NCBI RefSeq assembly: GCF_002939305.1
Contig: NZ_MVDI01000003.1
Span: 310,001-374,000, forward strand
Source: Chroococcidiopsis sp. TS-821
Lineage (GTDB): Bacteria > Cyanobacteriota > Cyanobacteriia > Cyanobacteriales > Chroococcidiopsidaceae
DNA length: 64,000 nt
Direction: 5' to 3'
Positions 46,855-56,105 of the stretch are shown one piece after another. Positions within the stretch are counted from its first letter, which is position 1. Each line of letters starts with the position of its first letter. The notes beneath the pieces are model-generated. The model searched no databases, had not been told where the DNA came from, and was given only the letters and a program-made list of their open reading frames with translations. A program made the position numbers and the translations under genes.

Positions 46855-48081
46855 TTAGCTAGAAGCGAGCATTTGAACTAAAAGCTTTTTTAATTGCATT
46901 GTGTTTACTACCATGTCGCTATCGTGATAACGAAGTGCGGTGTAAGGCGAGTAACATTGAAGGTATCCGTACTGAAAACCTAAACCCCGTGCTAAGTTAG
47001 CAAAACACGGCGATACAGATACACCAAATAGTTCAATTAAAGTCAGGTTTTGTGCAAAAATAATGTTTGTTATACCTGCACCATGCGGAGCCACAACCAT
47101 TGTTGCTTGTGCAAATAATCTTACTTCGTCATCGAAGTTCATTTCTTCAAGAACGTAGGCAACAAAACCAAAATTTGCCAACGTTGCAATAACATCATCT
47201 TCATTAATAATTCGTCTTCCTTGCGCCTGACGACGAGAGATGAATATTCTAGATGAAAAATGCCGATTCGTTTTAGTAAGGTTACTCAGCATCCGTTCGC
47301 GAAGCCAACGACTAGCTGAAGGTGCTTCAACGCTATATACTTTGTCATAATGCCGTCGAAATGAGGAAATAATTAATTTTTTAACTCGCAACCTTGATTT
47401 ATTCCATTGAATGCAGTCTTCTGGTTGATATCCTAGAAGCTTGAGTGAATCTATTTGCCATGCAGTAGGATGAGCATCAATAATTAACTTAGGCTTTATG
47501 CCTGTTTGTTGCTGATAAAACTCAATTCCTTCTAAGCGCGTTAAACAATCTATAATCCAGTGCCAATAATTTTGGCTCCAAGCGTTTATTAATGAACAAG
47601 CAGTATCTATTTCTGGAGTATTCTCAGCTAAGAAACTTTTTATAACTAAAGCCCGTATAGCCACACTACCCTCTAAATGGCTTTCCTGGCAATGATATGG
47701 AGTTGTTGTTTCTAGAATGATATTTTGATTTACATCAAAGCCGACGGCAGCTGGTCCAGCTAAGTAGGCATCATTAATTTCACATACAAAAGGCGGTTCA
47801 ATTTTAATAATGAATGGCTGAATTTGATTGTTAATAGTTGCCATTCTTTCTAAGGTTTTTGGCTCATCAGCAATCACTATTTCTTGATGACTAAAATGCG
47901 ATAAATGATATTTTTCTGGACTACTGAATAAGGTTTCTCTCGTAACAAGAGTCAAACCGAGTTTTTGATAAATATAAAATATCGGTTTGCGCAGGAAAGA
48001 CTTTATCTGAATTCGATAAAGTATCTTAAGGCGGTTTATGACCTTATTTAATTGTAGTTGGAATGAGATGAAAAATAGCAT
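46855..48081 (-). CDS. GT61-family glycosyltransferase (DUF563)
   Basis: 408 residues. The GT61 motifs are WHWIIDCLTRLEG in the middle and VVAPHGAGITNIIFAQ towards the end; the order of NYWHWIID then GAGITN is characteristic. It lies between the two near-identical GT2 genes. Sugar unknown. Confidence 0.85.
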   Translation of the reverse strand: MLFFISFQLQLNKVINRLKILYRIQIKSFLRKPIFYIYQKLGLTLVTRETLFSSPEKYHLSHFSHQEIVIADEPKTLERMATINNQIQPFIIKIEPPFVCEINDAYLAGPAAVGFDVNQNIILETTTPYHCQESHLEGSVAIRALVIKSFLAENTPEIDTACSLINAWSQNYWHWIIDCLTRLEGIEFYQQQTGIKPKLIIDAHPTAWQIDSLKLLGYQPEDCIQWNKSRLRVKKLIISSFRRHYDKVYSVEAPSASRWLRERMLSNLTKTNRHFSSRIFISRRQAQGRRIINEDDVIATLANFGFVAYVLEEMNFDDEVRLFAQATMVVAPHGAGITNIIFAQNLTLIELFGVSVSPCFANLARGLGFQYGYLQCYSPYTALRYHDSDMVVNTMQLKKLLVQMLASS

Positions 48082-48096
48082 TGATAGTAAAATTAA

Positions 48097-49065
48097 TTAG
48101 TAATTAAAAGATACTTTATTGCCACGTTTTTCGCTAATAGAAATTAAAAGATAATTAGCCAGTTTGTATGAAAAGCACTTCACCAAGAGTAGCTTGAATA
48201 CTAAAATTTGCGTTCGGTTACCTAACAATGTTTTTGGATAGATACGAATGGCTTGACACAGCATTTGTCGCGCTTGCTTGACATCATTGTGATTAGCAGC
48301 ATGCTTTAGATATAACCCTGTCAAATATTGATAAAGATGAGCTAAATTTTGGTTCTTTAACGATTGCAAGTGGGGTGGCGCCGCCGCAAAAACCGAATCA
48401 ATCACAGCTAAAAGACGCGTTTCCATCAATGCAACCTGCGCGGAGGCGGAAGTCGGTGACTGACGATAGAACACTTGCGCCGCCGGAACCACGACAAACT
48501 CGACCAGCTTCGCCAAACGCACAAACAACTCCCAATCTTCACCATGCGTTAGCGTTGCGTCAAAGCCACCAACCCGTTCCAACGCATGACGACGCACCAG
48601 TGGGTTAGAACCGCACAACAAGAAATTGCGCACTAGCAATTGCGAATACACATTACCTTCGTACCACACTGGTGATGCGGGATGAATCATCGTCGCCGAC
48701 TCATTCATCACACACGTCCAACTATACGCCACTGCGGCATTGGCGTGTTGTTCTAACGCTGCAACTTGACACTCAAGTTTGTCTTGACGCCACAAGTCAT
48801 CTGCGTCTAAAAAGGCAATGTACTCGCCTTGGGCGCGGGCGATACCGCGATTGCGCGCTACGGAAACTCCGGCGTTGGCGTAGCGATACACTTGCATTCG
48901 TGGTTCTTGGACTCGGCTGAGTAATTCCACTGTGCGATCGCAACTCCCGTCATCGATGACGATTAGTTCCCAGTCACCAAAACTTTGTTGTTGGACGCTA
49001 GCGATCGCCGCGACGATTGTGCGCTCTGCATTGTATGCTGGTATTATTACTGTTACTTTTGGCAT
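48097..49065 (-). CDS. GT2 glycosyltransferase, copy B
   Basis: 322 residues with the same catalytic domain as copy A (residues 1-249 almost identical, VTVIIPAYNAERTI here), but a different C-terminus from residue 250 on (YLKHAANHNDVKQARQML). Whether the two add the same sugar at different steps or have split roles cannot be told. It comes directly before the GT61 gene. Confidence 0.92.
   Translation of the reverse strand: MPKVTVIIPAYNAERTIVAAIASVQQQSFGDWELIVIDDGSCDRTVELLSRVQEPRMQVYRYANAGVSVARNRGIARAQGEYIAFLDADDLWRQDKLECQVAALEQHANAAVAYSWTCVMNESATMIHPASPVWYEGNVYSQLLVRNFLLCGSNPLVRRHALERVGGFDATLTHGEDWELFVRLAKLVEFVVVPAAQVFYRQSPTSASAQVALMETRLLAVIDSVFAAAPPHLQSLKNQNLAHLYQYLTGLYLKHAANHNDVKQARQMLCQAIRIYPKTLLGNRTQILVFKLLLVKCFSYKLANYLLISISEKRGNKVSFNY
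48313..49065 (-). repeat. About 750-bp direct repeat, copy B (GT2)
   Basis: Partner of 46089-46841 at a 2224-bp offset. Both copies end at the ATG, with unrelated sequence outside. Confidence 0.9.
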
Positions 49066-49115
49066 TTTAACTGTTATAAATGTAGAGTGATTGAGTTAAT
49101 GCCTTAAACAAACTT

Positions 49116-50255
49116 TTAATGTGCAACACTCAATAATGACTTTTCAATTCCATTAATCATGTTGTCTAAACTAAAATGAGATAAAATGTGTTGACGACAC
49201 CTTTCACCAAACGCAGGATCGCGATCGCGCCAATCAATTATTTGAGTTAGAGTTTCTAATAAAGCTTGTTCATCTCCTGGCGCAAAAAGTTCTTTCTCAA
49301 ACTCTGCGGTTAAAATTTCAGGGATTCCTCCAGTGCGGCTAGCGACGACAGGAGTTCCACAAGCCATTGACTCGATGATGACTCTTCCAAACGGTTCAGA
49401 CCACAAACTAGGTACGACTGTAACATCGCTAACTTGATAAACAGCAGTAGTATTCGTTACATGACCAAGAAAATTTACGTCACTTGCTACGCCTAAGTCG
49501 ATTGAAAGTTGTTCTAAAGATTTTTGATACTCTTCACCCGCTTCAATGCTAGCGTGTGCTACAGGTTTTCCAGCAATTAATAGTTTAGATTTCACTCCCT
49601 TTTTTACAAGTAAAGCAAAAGCCTTGATTAATATTTCTATTCCCTTTTCTTTATCAAGTCTGCCCACATAGGAAATAACCCTAGTATCCTCAGAAATATT
49701 CCACTGCTGTCTAATCGCCGAAAAATTTTTAGAAGGTTGATAGGTTTCGCGATTAATACCTACATGAACAATATCAATTTTCTCCTCCTGCAAACCAGTA
49801 GCCAGCCAATCTAACTTTGTTTGCTGTGAAAGTGCAATAAACTTATTAACACCTTTTAAGCTCAGTGCGTGCGGACGACCAAAGTTTATTGTATGTGGTG
49901 GTAGTTGCAAGTAACAAACAAAAGGAATTTGTTTAACCAAAGACAATAAATAACCAAAAACAACATCATGATAGCGATTGCTGTAAATTACGCTATTTTT
50001 ACGGATTGGTACTTTAAAAATATCGCTAAAAAACTTCAAACTATATTTAATAGTACTGCGGTCAAGAAGAAAACTATTAACTTTAATTAAATGGCTGCAA
50101 AATTCTTGGTACTGCTTAATTAAATTACCTTCTTCTAAATACAGTAAGCTAATTTCATGTCCGCGCGCCGCCAGACCTCGGCAAACATCTAATAAAATTA
50201 ACTCTTGTCCGCCCCGTTGTGAAGATGGTTGATTTTCTAAAACAATAACGTGCAT
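49116..50255 (-). CDS. GT4-type glycosyltransferase
   Basis: 379 residues. GT-B fold with QRGGQELILLDVCRGLAARG at the start, ISYVGRLDKEKGIEILIKAF in the second domain and the donor-site PSLWSEPFGRVIIESMACG, with the GT4 E-x7-E. Sugar unknown. Between the Wzy-like and GT2 genes. Confidence 0.93.
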   Translation of the reverse strand: MHVIVLENQPSSQRGGQELILLDVCRGLAARGHEISLLYLEEGNLIKQYQEFCSHLIKVNSFLLDRSTIKYSLKFFSDIFKVPIRKNSVIYSNRYHDVVFGYLLSLVKQIPFVCYLQLPPHTINFGRPHALSLKGVNKFIALSQQTKLDWLATGLQEEKIDIVHVGINRETYQPSKNFSAIRQQWNISEDTRVISYVGRLDKEKGIEILIKAFALLVKKGVKSKLLIAGKPVAHASIEAGEEYQKSLEQLSIDLGVASDVNFLGHVTNTTAVYQVSDVTVVPSLWSEPFGRVIIESMACGTPVVASRTGGIPEILTAEFEKELFAPGDEQALLETLTQIIDWRDRDPAFGERCRQHILSHFSLDNMINGIEKSLLSVAH

Positions 50256-50309
50256 ACAGTAAGCCTCAATTTTTTTCTAAAATCTTTGCTCAATATTTTT
50301 TAAAAAAGT

Positions 50310-51542
50310 TCAAATATATTCTTTAAAAGCAATACCTAACATGACTAAACCCAACCAATAAAGATGAACGATATATGAGATATCAATAACAGAGCTAAAA
50401 ATAAATAAAACTAAGATTATACTCATGCCAACTTTGGCAGTATTACTTTTTTGAACCTTAAAAAGCAAGTCAAGAAAACTGCAAAACAAAGGAACGGCGA
50501 AAGCCAAGAAACCAACTATTCCACGAATAAATAAAAGACCAACCCATGTATGATGAGTGCCAATTCCTGGAGTATTTAGCCAAGGAGTGACAACACCATG
50601 ACCCCAAATAGGAGCTTCATACCAACGATCTAATGCTAAATTGACTAAAAGACCTCTTACTTCTGAGGAACTAGCGCGAAAGCTATCAAACTGTTCCCGA
50701 GAAGTTTGAATCGAATTAACTAGTTGAGGAGTAAAAATACTTGTAACGAAACTTGCTATTGCTAAGATAATGTATGTAATTGGTTGAGCCAGCTTTCCTA
50801 AAAACCAAACAAGTGCGATTACAACAGGTAAACATAATATAGCCGCGCGGGAAAATGAGCCAATAATCATAGCGATCGCACCAGCTACGCCAAGAATTTT
50901 CCATTTAGAGTTTTGCTCTTGAAGCGTAAGAAAAAAATAAACATTAGCGATCATTCCTAATTCAGGACACCAAGGCGCAAACAATTTTAATCGCAGTAGA
51001 TTAGTTCCATATTCAATTTCATAAAAGTCTACAGAATAAAGTTCATCCGATCCACCTCCTAGAATTGCTAGAGGAGAAATATACTCAATATGAGGTAATT
51101 GCAATATGACAATTAAACAAGAAATCGCGGCAAAGACTAAACTTTGTAAGCAAATAATACAGGCGGCGCGATAAAGAATTTGAGGTCGGATATTGAGACA
51201 GCCAATCAAGGGAAACAAAGCTAAAAGTGCATATTGTCTAGCCCAATTGTTAATTGACGAGAAGATAGTTTTTGTGAGTCCGAGGTCAAAGTCTATATGA
51301 CCCATAATTAAAGCAAGCTCTAAGAGCAACATCGAAGCAATCCATACCCAGATTGACAAAGGAATTGTAATTTTGTTAGCTGATGAATTTTGTGCTTGCT
51401 GCCAAATTTGCTTGCATAGATAAAGTGTTAAAAGCCAAGCGATCGCAGGAATAAAGATATACTGCGCCCCTAGAAAGTAAAGCCCATAAGTTCCGATTGC
51501 AGAATACCAGATTACTTGCTCTACAAAATTTTGTGGTTTCAT
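50310..51542 (-). CDS. O-antigen polymerase/ligase-like protein (Wzy/WaaL)
   Basis: 410 residues, about ten to eleven membrane helices with a long loop (residues about 255-330) containing arginine (QTSREQFDSFRAS) and GHGVVTPWLNTPGIGTHHTW. The Wzy_C-like arrangement and the neighbours (Wzz-like and Wzx-like genes) point to polymerase rather than ligase. Polymerises repeat units at the periplasmic face. Confidence 0.8.
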   Translation of the reverse strand: MKPQNFVEQVIWYSAIGTYGLYFLGAQYIFIPAIAWLLTLYLCKQIWQQAQNSSANKITIPLSIWVWIASMLLLELALIMGHIDFDLGLTKTIFSSINNWARQYALLALFPLIGCLNIRPQILYRAACIICLQSLVFAAISCLIVILQLPHIEYISPLAILGGGSDELYSVDFYEIEYGTNLLRLKLFAPWCPELGMIANVYFFLTLQEQNSKWKILGVAGAIAMIIGSFSRAAILCLPVVIALVWFLGKLAQPITYIILAIASFVTSIFTPQLVNSIQTSREQFDSFRASSSEVRGLLVNLALDRWYEAPIWGHGVVTPWLNTPGIGTHHTWVGLLFIRGIVGFLAFAVPLFCSFLDLLFKVQKSNTAKVGMSIILVLFIFSSVIDISYIVHLYWLGLVMLGIAFKEYI

Positions 51543-51568
51543 ATTAAATTTTCATAAATTTCCCAAAC

Positions 51569-52978
51569 TTAAGCCTCAGACTTTTTAGCTTTATTCGCTA
51601 TTTTCCGATGTTGGTGTAGTCCAAGTAATGCTACTCCTGTAGTTGCAAAAACAGAGCCTAAGGTTGCACCAAGTAAAACAAACTCTTTTTTAGGCCAACT
51701 AGCATTTTCTGGTAATTTAGGAGGCGTAATAACCTGCACAAGTGGATATGAGCCAAAAGCATTCGATTTACCTATATCTAAGCGGGTTAACGTGGAGGAA
51801 AACACTGCCTCACTAACTTGTAAATCCCGCTTGAGAGCATCTAAAACAGCTTCTTTTTGTGCTAATTGGTTAAGTCTATCTTGGAGTTGAGCAATCTGTT
51901 GCTCGGTTGCTTGTGCTTGCGCCTGAAATCCTTTTTGTTCTGCTTGAGTGGTGACTAATTGTTGAAAAAGACTTTCGCGGGCAGAATCAGAATTAGTACT
52001 ATTAAGACTCAGTTGATGTAAAACTGCTTGGCTGACAGGTTTTCCTAAAAGATAGCGACTGCGATCGAGTAAAGCTGTTTGCGCAGCGTCTTTTTTAGCC
52101 TTCTCTGTGACTAACTGGGGGTTATCTGGTAAGAATTTTGCTTCCAAAACGCTTAAGTTGGCACTCGCTTCGCTATAGTCTTTTAAGTTTTGCTGAAAGA
52201 TTTGATCTGTTTGTAAGGTGAAGGCATCGACAGCTTCTAAATCTGATAAGTTTAAACTTGCTGAAAGTTGACTTAAACGAGCATTAGCTTGCTGTTGTTG
52301 AGCTAAAATTTCCACTCTTTGTTTGCGCAACTGTTCGATATTATTAGAAAGGTCTTTGAGTTGATCGTTAGAGTTTAAACCTGAATCAGCTTTATAACTC
52401 GAAAGTCGCTGCTGCGCAGTTTCTAATTTTTTCCACGAGTCACTCAACGCAGTTTGAAAACCTGCTTCTCTGTGCAATGCCTCTTCACTTCTTAACTCGT
52501 TAAGTTTAACTTCAAAAGCGCGATAAAAAGCTAAAGATTTATTCTGTGCTTCTTCAGGAGTTGCACCTCTAAAATCGACTGTCATTATAGTTGTGCCATC
52601 GATTATTCTAATCCGCGGTGTGCCAAACTTTGCTAAAGGCATATTTAGCTGTTTAGCTGCTGCACTTAGAACAGGTTCACTTTGGGCAATAAATTTGTAA
52701 TTCTCTCTTGGATCTCGAGTTGAACTTGCATAGGGTGATGAATTTTCATAAGAAGCTTGTCCAATATTTGGTAAGTTGACATTTGCTGCCGATCCGGCTT
52801 CTGGTAAAGTAATTGCAGAGTGACTTGTATAAGTTGGTGGTACAAGCTTCAAATAAAGCAAAGCTACAATGCCAAATGCAGCGTTGGCTAATAACCCTAA
52901 AAGGATATAACGTTGCCAAAAGTTTTGTTTGAGGGTTGATTTTGGAAAAGATTTGGGGATGATTACAGAACCAGCCAT
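51569..52978 (-). CDS. Wzz/GumC-type chain-length determinant
   Basis: 469 residues: an N-terminal membrane helix (ILLGLLANAAFGIVALLYL), a periplasmic beta/alpha region with PPTYTSHSAITLP, a long coiled coil (residues about 160-390) and a C-terminal helix (VLLGATLGSVFATTGVALLG). No cytoplasmic tyrosine-kinase domain is fused. It would set polymer length with the Wzy-like protein. Confidence 0.88.
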   Translation of the reverse strand: MAGSVIIPKSFPKSTLKQNFWQRYILLGLLANAAFGIVALLYLKLVPPTYTSHSAITLPEAGSAANVNLPNIGQASYENSSPYASSTRDPRENYKFIAQSEPVLSAAAKQLNMPLAKFGTPRIRIIDGTTIMTVDFRGATPEEAQNKSLAFYRAFEVKLNELRSEEALHREAGFQTALSDSWKKLETAQQRLSSYKADSGLNSNDQLKDLSNNIEQLRKQRVEILAQQQQANARLSQLSASLNLSDLEAVDAFTLQTDQIFQQNLKDYSEASANLSVLEAKFLPDNPQLVTEKAKKDAAQTALLDRSRYLLGKPVSQAVLHQLSLNSTNSDSARESLFQQLVTTQAEQKGFQAQAQATEQQIAQLQDRLNQLAQKEAVLDALKRDLQVSEAVFSSTLTRLDIGKSNAFGSYPLVQVITPPKLPENASWPKKEFVLLGATLGSVFATTGVALLGLHQHRKIANKAKKSEA

Positions 52979-53004
52979 GAAAAAACCTCTCTAAAATATG
53001 GCTA

Positions 53005-53973
53005 CTAACGGTAAGAGAATTTATGAGTGATTTGAGGTTGATTTCTCTCTATTTTGTATTGTGGCGATCGCCTAAAATTTGTACCTAAACTAATCGCTGA
53101 AGTTGGTTTTAGCCAAGTGGCTGAACGTTTTAATTCAGTTCGCTTTAAATTGTGAAGTTCTTGCGGCTTTCCTTGAGGAGAATTAACGGGTAAAACATGA
53201 AGTCTTTCTTGCTTATTAATAAGGAGAGCTTGCGGATTCTGATTCACCAAAAACTTTTGTTTTAATAGTAACCAGAAAAAGGGTAAATCATCTATTAAGT
53301 ATCGCTGCCAAAGTCTTTGTGGTTCGCACAATAATCGATGAAACCATTCTAAACCAAGATTACTCATCCATTTAGGAGAGCGTTTTAATTTACCTGCTTC
53401 AAAATCGATGGTAGCACCCAAAGCCAAAAAAATTTTGATATTTGATAATTTGTGTTTATATTTATAAATCCATTTTTCTTGTTTTGGCGCACCTAATCCT
53501 ACTGCTAATACAGTTGCATTGGTCTGATTAATCATTTTTATAATTTCTTGGCATTCTTGTTCATTGCTTTCAAAGCCAAAAGATGGAGAATACGCGCCTA
53601 CAATAATATTTCTGCCAATTTTTTTGTTAATATTCTCTTGAGCTTTTTTAGCTACATTTTTCCCTGCTCCTAAAAGAAATATTTTGATATTTTCATTATT
53701 TTTGTGAAAACTGTAAAATTTAGGAAAAAAATCCGATCCTGATATTTTTTCTTGAATTGGAGTCCCTAAAAATTTAGAAGCATACAAGAGAATTTGGCTA
53801 TCACAAACTTTATAATCTGCTATCTGATAAGCTGCCGCAAAATCTGGATCTTTTTGCAATTTAATAAGATGGTCTACATTAGTTGTAAAAACGACACCTC
53901 TCCTCAAGTTTTTTAATAAGTCTAATGTTGGTAAGTTATCAATCTCAACGTTTAACAAATTTACCTTTTCCAT
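53005..53973 (-). CDS. WecG/TagA/CpsF-family glycosyltransferase
   Basis: About 322 residues from the ATG at 53973, seven bases after GGAGG; the frame extends 12 codons upstream. Family motifs: NVDHLIKLQKDPDFAAAYQI, a Asp/Gln-rich VCDSQ segment (normally ADG), FLLGAGKNVAKKA, VGLGAPKQEKWI and GATIDFEAGKLKRSPKW. It transfers a sugar to an undecaprenyl-linked monosaccharide, so it acts second in chain assembly. First gene of the polysaccharide locus here. Confidence 0.9.
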   Translation of the reverse strand: MEKVNLLNVEIDNLPTLDLLKNLRRGVVFTTNVDHLIKLQKDPDFAAAYQIADYKVCDSQILLYASKFLGTPIQEKISGSDFFPKFYSFHKNNENIKIFLLGAGKNVAKKAQENINKKIGRNIIVGAYSPSFGFESNEQECQEIIKMINQTNATVLAVGLGAPKQEKWIYKYKHKLSNIKIFLALGATIDFEAGKLKRSPKWMSNLGLEWFHRLLCEPQRLWQRYLIDDLPFFWLLLKQKFLVNQNPQALLINKQERLHVLPVNSPQGKPQELHNLKRTELKRSATWLKPTSAISLGTNFRRSPQYKIERNQPQITHKFSYR

Positions 53974-54138
53974 TGTCATTCCTCCGAAGCTATGATTCAA
54001 AATCCTCAAGTTTATTGCTAGAGGATTTGAACAGTTGTATGCGTTTGGCCAACTTCTGTCGACAAATCAATCCAAAAAATGCTAAGCAGTTATTACTTGG
54101 GTAAACTGCATCAATACCTTATTTGAAATTCTTGAAAC

Positions 54139-55128
54139 TTAGTGAGATAAAACCGCGATTGCTTTATTTGTGCAGTAATACGTATCTAAAAACTTTAGCT
54201 GTCGGTAAAGCATGGCAAGTTGGGGAGTGTCGATACCAGCTTGTTGCGCCGCACGCAGTGGGTTGCCAAAAATTGCCTCAACCTCTAGCGATCGCCTTTG
54301 GTCAAAGTCAATTTTTGTACTCGTGCGGTAAGGTCCCATTTTGGCAATATATCTAAGTCGTTTTTCGATGTAGTCGTCTGCGATCGCGCGATGATAAGCC
54401 GCTGCAACTGTTACCATCTCCTGCATCATTTCCTCAACCAACATCCGCGTATGCACGTCACCGATCAAGTCTTTGATAGTTGCATTGAGGACAACCGTTA
54501 GACCATTGAAGGGAATATTGCAGATAAGTTTCTTCCAGCGTGCTAAAAGCAGATCTTCCGCTAATTGAATGAGAATACCAGCACGTTCAAAGTCACTTTT
54601 GACTTGAAGCATTCGTTTGGTAATTCCACACGTGAGATAGTTGCAAGCGTATTCCGCAAGCGTAATCACACCATAATGAAGATGACGGAAGTGACCTGGA
54701 GCAACTTTATCGTTGCACGTAAAGCACAATCCACCCATGACGCGATCTGATCCAACGATCGCAGCTACTTCTTCTTCTACACCCAAACCATTTTGCAACA
54801 CCAAGACAACACTGTTGTCTTTGACTAGACGCGGTAGCATTTGCCCCAGTAAATAGTTCTGCGTTGTCTTTAAAGCAACGACAATGACATCACAACGAGG
54901 CATATGATGCACATTATGGTAAGCATTCACGTGCGAGAGACGAAAGTTACCATCTGGAGACTCGATAAATAAACCATGCTGCTTGACGTACTTATAATCA
55001 CTGCGGAGCAAAAAGTGAACGTCGATTCCAGCCTGTTGTAGTCGCGCACCATAAAAGCCACCCAATGCGCCAGTACCAAGAATCGCATAGCTGCGGTTGT
55101 CATTCAGCGATCGCTGCAACGATAGCAT
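54139..55128 (-). CDS. panE: Ketopantoate reductase-like protein
   Basis: 329 residues. N-terminal NAD(P) motif ILGTGALGGFYGARLQQAG, then VLVLQNGLGVEEEV, and the catalytic lysine region LLARWKKLICNIPFNGLT. The enzyme reduces 2-dehydropantoate in pantothenate and CoA synthesis; many cyanobacterial paralogs may have other roles. It is the last minus-strand gene of the polyketide region, about 130 bases after the hydrolase, so its link to the cluster is uncertain. Confidence 0.85.
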   Translation of the reverse strand: MLSLQRSLNDNRSYAILGTGALGGFYGARLQQAGIDVHFLLRSDYKYVKQHGLFIESPDGNFRLSHVNAYHNVHHMPRCDVIVVALKTTQNYLLGQMLPRLVKDNSVVLVLQNGLGVEEEVAAIVGSDRVMGGLCFTCNDKVAPGHFRHLHYGVITLAEYACNYLTCGITKRMLQVKSDFERAGILIQLAEDLLLARWKKLICNIPFNGLTVVLNATIKDLIGDVHTRMLVEEMMQEMVTVAAAYHRAIADDYIEKRLRYIAKMGPYRTSTKIDFDQRRSLEVEAIFGNPLRAAQQAGIDTPQLAMLYRQLKFLDTYYCTNKAIAVLSH

Positions 55129-55263
55129 ATAGTAACCCTATTTAATTTGTGAAGTTGTGTTTAACGAACCTTACTAGATACATACGCAAAGCAAACAGAT
55201 AAAGAGGCTTTCACAAACGAATTAGAATTGCTATAGAAGCTCAAGAAGACATAGAAGAATTCA

Positions 55264-56064
55264 CTATGAATTAGTGGACGCAGAAACAAAGCGATCGCTC
55301 TTGACAAAATGCAAAATTTCTGCTGCAACTTTTGCGGGCTGTTCGACGTGCAAATAGTGACCTGCACCAGGTACAGTGACTAAGCGAGAGTTTTCAATTT
55401 GCCAGTGCAACATCTTAGATTTGCGCGGCGAGATAATCACGTCATCATCGCCGGTGAGAATCAAAGTCGGTAGCCGTAAAGCTGATACAGCGCTACTAAG
55501 ATCGACAGCACTTACCCCCATAAAATCTGAGGCATTAGCTTGCAGACGAGTATATTGAAACTCATTCAAAACAAGTTCTTTGACATTTTCGGGAACTTCA
55601 GGTGCAAAGCTTTGCCACAATGTTTCGCGGTTCCATTGTCCAGTTATTGCCTGCTGAAGAAAATCAGGATGAAGTTGAATGCGTGCCGATGTTGCCATCA
55701 ACACCAACTGCGCAACGCGGTCTGGGTAAGCCAGCGCAAATTGCAATCCGATCAAGCCGCCCATCGACTGTCCCACGTAACAAATCGGATGCTCAATTCC
55801 CAAGCGATCCAAAAAGGCATTGAGGAACTCAGCCACAGCGTCAATCGAATCAGGGACATACCCCTCCGAAGCCCCATGTCCTGGTAAATCGATCGCGACA
55901 GGAAAGCATTCTGCGGCGTCGAGTTGGGCAAGCATCGGTTCCCAATGACGGCTGCTACCTCCCGCCCCGTGTACTAGCAACTGTAGTGTGCGATCGCCTT
56001 GTGACGGCAACCCAAAAGGTGCGCGATAATAAACTTTGCGATTTGCAACCTGAATAAAAGACAT
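55264..56064 (-). CDS. Alpha/beta hydrolase, downstream of salicylate synthase
   Basis: About 266 residues from the ATG at 56064 (MSFIQVANRKVYYRAP). Motifs: LLVHGAGGSSRHW, nucleophile elbow GQSMGG (Ser), acid in LTGDDDVIISP and base in GAGHYLHVEQP. It could act as a thioesterase-like or esterase enzyme in the polyketide pathway, but the sequence alone does not show it. It is 42 bases after the salicylate synthase stop, with a GGTAAT repeat between. Confidence 0.85.
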   Translation of the reverse strand: MSFIQVANRKVYYRAPFGLPSQGDRTLQLLVHGAGGSSRHWEPMLAQLDAAECFPVAIDLPGHGASEGYVPDSIDAVAEFLNAFLDRLGIEHPICYVGQSMGGLIGLQFALAYPDRVAQLVLMATSARIQLHPDFLQQAITGQWNRETLWQSFAPEVPENVKELVLNEFQYTRLQANASDFMGVSAVDLSSAVSALRLPTLILTGDDDVIISPRKSKMLHWQIENSRLVTVPGAGHYLHVEQPAKVAAEILHFVKSDRFVSASTNS

Positions 56065-56070
56065 ACTTGC

Positions 56071-56098
56071 AATGGGTAATTGGTAATGGGTAATGGGA
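56071..56098. repeat. GGTAAT tandem words
   Basis: GGGTAATTGGTAATGGG followed by TAATGGG between the salicylate synthase and hydrolase genes, the densest of these clusters. Confidence 0.65.
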
Positions 56099-56105
56099 TG
56101 ACTAA

